The notes beneath the pieces are model-generated. The model searched no databases, had not been told where the DNA came from, and saw only the letters and a list, made by a program, of their open reading frames with translations. A stretch of DNA of 50,573 nucleotides. Origin: Phycisphaerae bacterium. Its GTDB lineage: Bacteria; Planctomycetota; Phycisphaerae; Phycisphaerales; SM1A02. Where the stretch lies: NCBI GenBank assembly GCA_002709295.1, contig PAQL01000036.1, positions 1 to 50,573 of the forward strand, read 5' to 3'. Positions 45,007 to 50,573 of this stretch are shown here, piece after piece. Position 1 is the stretch's first letter, and each line of letters starts with the position of its first letter. The translations under genes were made by a program, and so were the position numbers.

Positions 45007-45615
45007 ATGATGCGATCCGACCGGGACCCCGAACGCGAGGCAGCGGACGGCGAGGACGTCTCCTCGTTCGAGGGGCGTCGCATCGTCGTCGGGGTGTGCG
45101 GAGGCATCGCCGCCTACAAGACCTGTCACGTGGTCTCGGCTCTCGCCCAGCGAGGGGCGGAGGTGACCGTGGCGATGACCGAGGCCGCGACGCGGTTCGT
45201 CACCCCGCTGACCTTCCAGGCACTGAGTGGCAGACCGGTCTTCACCAGTCAGTGGGACCAGTTCGACGACGCGGATCCGCAGCACGTCAGACTGGCTCAC
45301 GAGCTCGACCTCGTGCTGGTGGCTCCCTGCACCATGAACACCGCCGCCCGCCTCGTCGCCGGTTTCGCCGACGATGCGGTCACCGCCATCCTCGCGGCGG
45401 TCGATCGGATCCGCGTGCCGGTGCTGCTCGCCCCGAGCATGAACGCGGAGATGTGGAATCAGCCAGCGACTCGTCGGAATCTCGAGGGGCTCGCCACGGA
45501 TGGATTCCGGGTGATCGAACCCGGAGAGGGGTGGCAGGCATGTCGGCGGTCCGGTCCCGGGCGACTTCCCGAGCCCGAGGAGCTGCTCCAGCACGTCACG
45601 CGGACTCTCGGCTGA
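45007..45615 (+). CDS. coaC: Phosphopantothenoylcysteine decarboxylase (CoaC), stand-alone flavoprotein
   Basis: 202 residues from ATG 45007, eight bases after GGGAG; TTG 45004 and ATG 45010 are alternatives. CoaC decarboxylates 4'-phosphopantothenoylcysteine in CoA synthesis. Seen: RRIVVGVCGGIAAYKTCHVV (FMN loop), VTVAMTEAATRFVTPLTFQA, the His segment QHVRLAHELDLVLVAPCTMN, and the PxMNxxMW block VLLAPSMNAEMWNQPA. Most bacteria fuse CoaC to CoaB; here the frame stops right after the CoaC domain and no CoaB-like sequence follows, so the synthetase must be elsewhere. The substrate-recognition loop reads GWQACRRSGPGRLPEP. Confidence 0.9.
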   Translation: MMRSDRDPEREAADGEDVSSFEGRRIVVGVCGGIAAYKTCHVVSALAQRGAEVTVAMTEAATRFVTPLTFQALSGRPVFTSQWDQFDDADPQHVRLAHELDLVLVAPCTMNTAARLVAGFADDAVTAILAAVDRIRVPVLLAPSMNAEMWNQPATRRNLEGLATDGFRVIEPGEGWQACRRSGPGRLPEPEELLQHVTRTLG

Positions 45616-45646
45616 GACACGGGATCTGGTCACCACGGCCCCCACA

Positions 45647-45693
45647 TCCGATAGGGAGGGAACCTGTCCCATATCGGACGATTCCTTCCTTGA
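45647..45693 (+). terminator. Possible terminator after coaC
   Basis: TCCGATAGGGA (45647-45657) and TCCCATATCGGA (45667-45678) form an imperfect hairpin with one bulge and a nine-base loop. The following bases are T-rich but not a clean T-run. An operator role is also possible. Confidence 0.4.
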
Positions 45694-45721
45694 TTCGATT
45701 CGCCTCCCGCGAGGAGCCATC

Positions 45722-45727
45722 TACACT
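45722..45727 (+). promoter_or_regulatory. Candidate -10 element of the dockerin-type gene
   Basis: TACACT, as before gpsA and two other genes. A leader of about 90 bases would follow. GGAG then lies six bases before the ATG at 45823. Confidence 0.3.
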
Positions 45728-45822
45728 CGTGAGAGGTCGTTCCTCGGGCTTGATGAGCCGACCTGCGACCAGCACCGCTCCTCGTCCAGGATCGGATTTC
45801 GAGAGCCGACCAGGAGATCCAG

Positions 45823-47310
45823 ATGATGCCCTTCAGAGATGCCCTCGCGTCCGCCGCGACCGTCGCAGTCCTTCTGGTCTCGTCCGGTCTGGAGGCGGCC
45901 GCGCCGCCGGCCCCGTACGAGGTCGCTCTGCGCCGGGTGTCGGATCGATCGAATGGGTTCGGCGGTCCGGGTGATGGTCAGGGCGGAATCGCCGGCACCT
46001 GTCAGCCGGTCGTCGTCGCGCACACCTCCAGCGACTTCGAACCGGGTCAGTACGTCGCACAGGGAGGGATCATCGAAGGCGAGATCCTGGCCACCTCCTA
46101 CGAGCTTCCCGCCGAGGCGTTTCCGGTCCGCATCGACCTGATCGAGACCCTCTTCGCCACGAGCGCCACCGCGGTGGAGACCACCACGGTCTGGGCCGTG
46201 CATGTCTGGGAGGGGCTGCCCACGGACGGACCGTCGATCTTCTCGGCGACCTCGGACGGAGATCTTCTCCCTCACATCGTCATGCCTCCCGGAACCACCG
46301 GCCTGAACCTGCAGTTCGCCGTCGATCCCTCGGATCCCGACCAGATCTGGGTGGCGGACAACGGCTCCCACACGGTGACCGTCGGGATCGAGATCATCGA
46401 GCACAACCAGCCCTCCAGCAACCAGTGTCTCACGCCACCGAACCCGCAGTTCAACGCCTTCCCCTGCACGGACACCGATGGACTCCAGGTCGCCAACGGG
46501 AACTGGATCTACATCGAGGACTGCGGGATCTTCGGCTGCCCGGCCGGGTGGAAGCGATTCTCCGATCTTCCATCGGTGTGTCGACCCTCGGGAGACTGGG
46601 TCCAGCGACTCACCTGGACCCCGAGCATCTGCGATGAACTCGGGGCCTGCTGCACCGGCGGAGGCACCTGTTCGATCCTCGACGAGACGACCTGCAACGA
46701 TGTCGGTGGCATCTGGCAGGGCGATGGCACCAACTGCGGCGAGGTCGACTGTTCCGGAACCGGCCCCTGCTGCTTCGAATCGACCGGAGGCTGCGTCCAG
46801 CTGACTCCAGGCGACTGCCTGCTTGCGGGGGGAATCCCCGGGCCGGCGGGCGAATCATGCGACGACTACCTCTGCTTCCCGGAGGGCGCGTGCTGCCTTC
46901 CGGACGGTTCCTGCCTCGACGGTCTGTCGCCGGAGGAGTGCGCCGCCGCAAACGGAGTGTTCCAGGGAGATGGCACCGACTGCGGGTCGACCGACTGTCC
47001 GGATCCCATCGGCGCATCCTGCTTCTCCAACGGGTTCTGTCTCGTCCTGACCGAGGAGGAGGCCGAGCAGGCCGGCGCGATCTGGCAGGGTCCCGGAACG
47101 ACCTGCGAGGATCTCGATGGAAACGGCTCCGCGGATGCCTGCGAATCCTCCGGGATCCCCGGAGACCTCGATGGGGACGGCAGTGTCAACGGCTCCGACC
47201 TCGGCCTGTTCCTGGTGGGCTGGGGCCAGCCCGGACCCACGGATCTCAACGGCAACGGCACCACCAACGGCGAGGATCTCGGGCTTCTGCTGATCAACTG
47301 GACGGGATGA
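45823..47310 (+). CDS. Secreted Cys-rich repeat protein with C-terminal dockerin-like domain
   Basis: 495 residues. Signal peptide at 1-26 (ending SSGLEAAA). Residues about 30-205 are a beta-rich N-domain without recognised family. From 274 there are four Cys-rich repeats of 35-38 residues (274-310, 314-351, 355-392, 397-431), each running G-A-C-C near the start, an E/D-x-C in the middle, G-x-W/F-Q-G-D-G-T-x-C, and ending in C. The fourth has lost several cysteines. The last 52 residues hold two calcium-loop motifs, GDLDGDGSVNG and DLNGNGTTNGEDLG, typical of dockerin-like tails on exported planctomycete proteins. Likely an extracellular or cell-surface protein stabilised by disulfides; ligand unknown. 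Confidence 0.75.
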   Translation: MMPFRDALASAATVAVLLVSSGLEAAAPPAPYEVALRRVSDRSNGFGGPGDGQGGIAGTCQPVVVAHTSSDFEPGQYVAQGGIIEGEILATSYELPAEAFPVRIDLIETLFATSATAVETTTVWAVHVWEGLPTDGPSIFSATSDGDLLPHIVMPPGTTGLNLQFAVDPSDPDQIWVADNGSHTVTVGIEIIEHNQPSSNQCLTPPNPQFNAFPCTDTDGLQVANGNWIYIEDCGIFGCPAGWKRFSDLPSVCRPSGDWVQRLTWTPSICDELGACCTGGGTCSILDETTCNDVGGIWQGDGTNCGEVDCSGTGPCCFESTGGCVQLTPGDCLLAGGIPGPAGESCDDYLCFPEGACCLPDGSCLDGLSPEECAAANGVFQGDGTDCGSTDCPDPIGASCFSNGFCLVLTEEEAEQAGAIWQGPGTTCEDLDGNGSADACESSGIPGDLDGDGSVNGSDLGLFLVGWGQPGPTDLNGNGTTNGEDLGLLLINWTG

Positions 47311-47339
47311 ACCGCTCGATCCCCTCCGAGGGAATCAGC

Positions 47340-47345
47340 TAGACT
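47340..47345 (+). promoter_or_regulatory. Candidate -10 element of the tRNA-Ser gene
   Basis: TAGACT ends 11 bases before the tRNA 5' end. No clear -35. Confidence 0.35.
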
Positions 47346-47356
47346 CTCCGATCCCG

Positions 47357-47443
47357 GGAGAGGTGGCGGAGCGGTTGAACGCGCCGGTCTCGAAAACCGG
47401 TATGGCCTTCGGGTCATCGTGGGTTCGAATCCCACCCTCTCCG
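47357..47443 (+). tRNA. tRNA-Ser (anticodon CGA)
   Basis: 87 bases. Acceptor arms GGAGAGG and CCTCTCC pair perfectly, discriminator base G. The anticodon arm is CCGGT-CTCGAAA-ACCGG with CGA at 47391-47393, reading UCG. A long class II variable arm follows, and the T arm is GTGGG-TTCGAAT-CCCAC. The CCA end is not encoded, so it must be added by an enzyme such as the one at 23883. Confidence 0.96.
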
Positions 47444-47511
47444 TTGGAAGAATCGGCCCCCTCGGCCTCGCCGGGGGGGTCGTCTTCGTTTCGAGGATGT
47501 CGACGGTCCGC

Positions 47512-48372
47512 TCAGCCCGGATCCACGGATTCCGCATCCACTTCGGAGATCCATCCGAGGGTTCCGTCCGGAAGACGTATTCGCCACCATCCGGGACGGT
47601 TCTCCAGGATCGCGAACTCCACGCCTTCACAGAGTGGTTCGGTGGTCACCGCCTCGAAACCATCACCGTTCCCGCTCCGAAGGGTCGCTTCCGTGGCGGT
47701 CACCACGCCGACCATGCGCCAGCCCGGAAGAAGCAGATCGCCCGCGATGGTCGCGCCGGAGACGACCGCGATCAACATGGTCGAAACGAGCCCGAATCGC
47801 CATGCGGCAGTGACCGATTCACGCTCGCCTCGTCTGGCGTCGGCACCCACTCCGGATCGAACGAAGAACAGCCCCCAGAACAGGAACCAGGCCGCGATGG
47901 AGACCACCAGGCGTGCCTTCGCGGGCATGGGATCCCACCAGGCGGAGAGGTCGGAGAAGGTCAGGTCGTTGGCATCGGCCTCGATCGGTCGGTCGACCCG
48001 GCGTCGGGCCTCGGCGAGGTTGGCGGCGATGTCGTCGGAGGAGGGGGAGAGTCGTTCCGCTCGACGATAGGCCACGATGGCCTCGCCCACCCGGCCCGCT
48101 CGAACCAGGGCGTTGCCCAGATTGAACCAGGAGGAGGCGCCATCGGCGCCGTCCGCGATCGCCTCTCTCCAGAGGCGGGCGCTGTCCTCGAAGGCGGCTC
48201 TGGCGGCGGCCGAACCGTTGACGTCATCCACTCCCCGGCGATAGGCCTCCTCGGCGGCGACCGCCGTGGCCCGGACATCCGTCGCGGGATCGACGCCGAG
48301 GGCGGATGTCGAACCGAGAATGCAGAGGATGCCGGCAAGGAGTCGGACGTGATGACGGGGGAGCTTCATCAT
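47512..48372 (-). CDS. BatE-like TPR protein with C-terminal SH3-like domain
   Basis: 286 residues. Signal-like N-terminus (LLAGILCILGSTSALG), TPR helices around 35-125 (SSWFNLGNALVRAGRVGEAI, VAYRRAERLSP), two membrane spans (about 153-172 and 194-214), and an SH3-like end, ATEATLRSGNGDGFEAV ... GWWRIRLPDGTLGWISE. TPR-plus-two-spans-plus-SH3 is the layout of BatE in the Bacteroides aerotolerance (Bat) cluster. Its ATG overlaps the BatD stop, which confirms the operon. The biochemical role of Bat proteins is not settled. Confidence 0.85.
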   Translation of the reverse strand: MMKLPRHHVRLLAGILCILGSTSALGVDPATDVRATAVAAEEAYRRGVDDVNGSAAARAAFEDSARLWREAIADGADGASSWFNLGNALVRAGRVGEAIVAYRRAERLSPSSDDIAANLAEARRRVDRPIEADANDLTFSDLSAWWDPMPAKARLVVSIAAWFLFWGLFFVRSGVGADARRGERESVTAAWRFGLVSTMLIAVVSGATIAGDLLLPGWRMVGVVTATEATLRSGNGDGFEAVTTEPLCEGVEFAILENRPGWWRIRLPDGTLGWISEVDAESVDPG

Positions 48373-50234
48373 CGATCCTCCCTCCGCTCGGTGGATTCCA
48401 CTTCGGGTCGGATGCGATCAAGCGGATTCACGAGAATCCGAGCCCGCTCCAGAAGCTCCGCATCACCGGAATCATCGCCGGCTCCGCCCGCGTATCGAGC
48501 ATTCTCGCAGGCCTTCAGAACGGCCTTGAGTTCCTTCCTCGATTCACCATCCAGTCCCGCATGTTCCACGGCCTCGAGCATCTCCCGGGGGGTCATCGCG
48601 ACATCCGCACGATGGAGGCGGGCCGCGACAAGCCCGGCGAGGGCGCGGTGAACCCGGTCCGCCGTGGTGCCGTCCCCGTCGAGGACGGCGAGGGCGTCCC
48701 GGCGGGCCTGCGATGCTCGGATCAGATGCGGGTTCAGGTGCCGGTGCCGGATCCTGGATCGAACCAGGGTGGCGACGGCGAAGGCGATCGGGGGCACCGC
48801 GATCAGAGAGCCGACCGACCAACCGATGCGGATCGTGGACTGTCCGAGCAGGGTCGCCTCGACCGGACGATTCGCACGAAGGGTCCCCCCGGCGATCGTC
48901 AGTCTGGTCGCCGCGGGTCCGAGAGCGGCCTCGGTTCCGATCACCGCGGCGCCGAGGTCGAGACGCTCGCTCGGGCTGACCGTGATCGGAATCGGCTGCG
49001 TGCGCTCGATGACGTATCGATCGAGTTCCGGATCGAAGGTTGGAAACGCGATGCCGGGGATCTCGGTCAGGTCGTCTCGCTCGGGTCGGAGCGTCTCGGT
49101 GAAGGTCTTCCGGCGCCCCTCCGCGACTCCCGTGGTCGGGGTGTCGGGGATCCGGAAGCCGTCAAGGGCCGGATCGGTCCGAAGGTCGGGGGGACGCAGG
49201 TTGGCGAGATCTATCGAGGATCCGTCTCCCAGATCGGTCACCTCGATGGTCAGGGTGATCGGATCTCCGACGGAGACCTCGCGGGGACTCGCACTGGCCC
49301 GGACCTGGAAGCGACCGACCGCCCCGGTGAAGCCGGGTGGACGTCCCTTCTCGGGAAGGGCCCTCACCACGACGGGAGCGCGATCCACGTCGACCATGAC
49401 CGGCCTGGAGCCGACCAGTTCGATCTGGGCACGGCCGAAGAAGTCGCGCTTCTTCCGAAGGCCGGTCGGATGCAGGTAGAGGATCCTGACGTCCCCGATC
49501 TCGACGTCTCCCGCCTTGATCGGATGTCGGACGATCGGAATCTCGTAGAGGAAGTAGGGGGTCCCGTCCCGATCGACCTGACGGCCTCGGGGGGGTCTTC
49601 GCTCACGAATGGACTGCTGGAGCGATTCATTGAAGATGCCCCATGACGATCCCGCCTCGTCGATCAGTTCCCACATCTGGTTGGCATCGAGCACCACCCC
49701 GAGATCCGAGTCCCGGTACTGCTTCACCCACAACTGGAGGGTGAGATCGACGGCTTCACCCACCCATGCCTCGTCGGGTGATGCGAGGACGTCCACGTAC
49801 ATGAGATCTCCGACCTCGCTCCGGGTCGCGATGATCCGCCATGGCTTGCTGGTGTAGGTCCTGCCGTCCGCCACCACCTCGATCGCCGGGATCTCGATGA
49901 CGCCCGCCACTCGTGGTGTGATCACGATGGTGTAGGTGACCGTGACCCTTCTTGACACCCGCCCGTTGACGATCTGGGTGAAGCTGCTCTCGTTGGTCTG
50001 ATCCAGCAGTTCGATCTCGGCGCCCTCGGTGGCCTCGATCACCGGAGGATCGTGGGCCTCCGCATTGACGACCTCGACCTGCAGAAGAAACGGCTGGTCG
50101 ACCCATGCCTCCCGACGATCGATCTTGAACTCCACGGTCGACTGGGCGAGAGCCGTCGAGGGGATCACCAGCGTCAGAAGGATGCCCAGGATCGCATGGA
50201 GGCCGAGCATCCGTGTTCGGGTCATGATCATCAC
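48369..50234 (-). CDS. BatD family protein (oxygen tolerance)
   Basis: 621 residues. Signal peptide within 1-30 (HAILGILLTLVIPSTALA); several nearby ATGs (50234, 50231, 50225) leave the exact start open. The body is a set of beta-sandwich domains with BatD sequences: STVEFKIDRREAWVDQPFLL, FTQIVNGRVSRRVTVTYTIV, YTSKPWRIIATRSEVGDLM, SPDEAWVGEAVDLTLQLWV, and a second copy near ASPREVSVGDPITLTIEV. One span near residue 470 (GSLIAVPPIAFAVATL) precedes a cytoplasmic helical domain with TPREMLEAVEHAGLD. It overlaps BatE and follows the partial BatB/C gene. Confidence 0.88.
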   Translation of the reverse strand: MMIMTRTRMLGLHAILGILLTLVIPSTALAQSTVEFKIDRREAWVDQPFLLQVEVVNAEAHDPPVIEATEGAEIELLDQTNESSFTQIVNGRVSRRVTVTYTIVITPRVAGVIEIPAIEVVADGRTYTSKPWRIIATRSEVGDLMYVDVLASPDEAWVGEAVDLTLQLWVKQYRDSDLGVVLDANQMWELIDEAGSSWGIFNESLQQSIRERRPPRGRQVDRDGTPYFLYEIPIVRHPIKAGDVEIGDVRILYLHPTGLRKKRDFFGRAQIELVGSRPVMVDVDRAPVVVRALPEKGRPPGFTGAVGRFQVRASASPREVSVGDPITLTIEVTDLGDGSSIDLANLRPPDLRTDPALDGFRIPDTPTTGVAEGRRKTFTETLRPERDDLTEIPGIAFPTFDPELDRYVIERTQPIPITVSPSERLDLGAAVIGTEAALGPAATRLTIAGGTLRANRPVEATLLGQSTIRIGWSVGSLIAVPPIAFAVATLVRSRIRHRHLNPHLIRASQARRDALAVLDGDGTTADRVHRALAGLVAARLHRADVAMTPREMLEAVEHAGLDGESRKELKAVLKACENARYAGGAGDDSGDAELLERARILVNPLDRIRPEVESTERREDR

Positions 50235-50573
50235 CAGTCCTTCCTCACCGGGGGTCGCCGGTCCTCGGACCTCGTTTCGGCCTCGGCCCTGGCCTTTCGT
50301 CGCTGCCGTTCCTTGTCCCGGACGGACTGAAGGAGCCTCTCGGCCTCTTCGCGACTCATGCGTCCCTCGCCGGCCTTCGCGGCCTCGGATGTCTCATCGT
50401 CGGACTTCTCGGCGGAGGCGCTTCCGTCCGTTTCCTGCTGCTGCTCCTGATCGCCCTGCTGCTGTTCCTGCTGCTCCTGATCACCCTGCTGCTGTTCCTG
50501 CTGCTCCTGATCACCCTGCTGCTGTTCCTGCTGCTCCTGATCACCCTGCTGCTGTTCCTGCTGCTCCTGATCA
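50231..50573 (-). CDS. C-terminus of a BatB/BatC-like protein, cut by window edge
   Basis: Open from the right edge to TGA at 50233-50231. The readable end is a Gln-rich 10-residue repeat, an acidic linker, and MSREEAERLLQSVRDKERQ followed by a basic end (PPVRKDW). The EEAERLLQ-x-x-x-x-x-E segment next to BatD is typical of the C-terminus of BatB/BatC proteins, which combine a VWA domain or TPRs with such a tail. The N-terminal domains lie outside the window. It overlaps the BatD start by four bases. Confidence 0.7.
   Translation of the reverse strand, partial: DQEQQEQQQGDQEQQEQQQGDQEQQEQQQGDQEQQEQQQGDQEQQQETDGSASAEKSDDETSEAAKAGEGRMSREEAERLLQSVRDKERQRRKARAEAETRSEDRRPPVRKDW
50446..50573 (-). 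repeat. 30-bp tandem repeat coding a Gln-rich decapeptide
   Basis: Four full 30-bp copies begin at 50446, 50476, 50506 and 50536, and a fifth is cut at 50573. On the minus strand each codes EQQEQQQGDQ. Copy one differs by one base (tcg for tca). The array probably continues beyond the window. Confidence 0.95.

Noticed and set aside
47318-47336. Hairpin after the dockerin-type gene
   Set aside because: Has an internal mismatch or tiny loop and no T-run; too weak to call a terminator.

Overview
The window is one stretch of a GC-rich bacterial chromosome that looks like a planctomycete of the class Phycisphaerae. The evidence is a secreted Cys-rich protein ending in two dockerin-like D-x-D-G-D-G / D-x-N-G-N-G loops (45823-47310), several large proteins of planctomycete type (the 735-residue protein at 38065-40272, the SPFH/ABC gene block, the Bat genes), frequent GTG/TTG starts and many 4-bp start/stop overlaps. 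This placement is inferred from protein character; no rRNA is present. Nothing looks like a phage, an IS element or a CRISPR array, so this is core chromosome with some lineage-specific modules.

Layout. 1-1775 (minus): a CgeB-like glycosyltransferase cut by the left edge, then two tiny overlapping ORFs that look like one frameshifted membrane protein. 1910-5143: a P-type metal ATPase (minus) divergent from gpsA (plus). 5180-7238 (minus): DUF502 membrane protein, ribosome hibernation factor, PTS IIA and HPr, a regulatory cluster. 7304-14492 (minus): a tightly overlapping chain uvrA - HEAT-like membrane protein - acyl-CoA thioesterase - purN - secreted PDZ metallopeptidase. A 0.5-kb gap with a possible plus-strand small gene separates uvrA from uvrB (14991-17120). 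17153-20926 (minus): gcvH followed by an ATPase and an FtsX-type permease of a LolCDE/MacB-like exporter.

20927-21449 holds a well-formed candidate small RNA: consensus-like promoter, GNRA hairpin, C-rich anti-Shine-Dalgarno segment and intrinsic terminator within about 110 bp. 21450-25112 (plus) is an overlapping operon: TIM-barrel protein, cytidylate kinase, PlsC acyltransferase and CCA-adding enzyme. 25324-28599 (plus) has two tandem secreted ClpP/SppA-fold proteins and a small membrane protein.

28606-40931 is the most unusual module. A divergent ABC-2 permease (minus) faces a plus-strand operon of three SPFH/prohibitin-like proteins, an ABC ATPase with a long acidic and Ala/Lys tail, a 707-residue ABC-2 permease with a large soluble insert, and a 735-residue membrane-anchored protein; a fumarylacetoacetate-hydrolase-family gene is coupled to its end. 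The gene order suggests SPFH membrane scaffolds working with an ABC-2 exporter.

41060-45615: a multispanning membrane protein (plus) converges on yidD, rnpA and a ClC channel with CBS domains (minus), followed by rpoZ and a stand-alone coaC (plus). 45823-50573: the secreted dockerin-type protein, tRNA-Ser(CGA), and a minus-strand Bat cluster (BatE, BatD, and a BatB/C-like C-terminus running off the right edge inside a 30-bp Gln-rich repeat).
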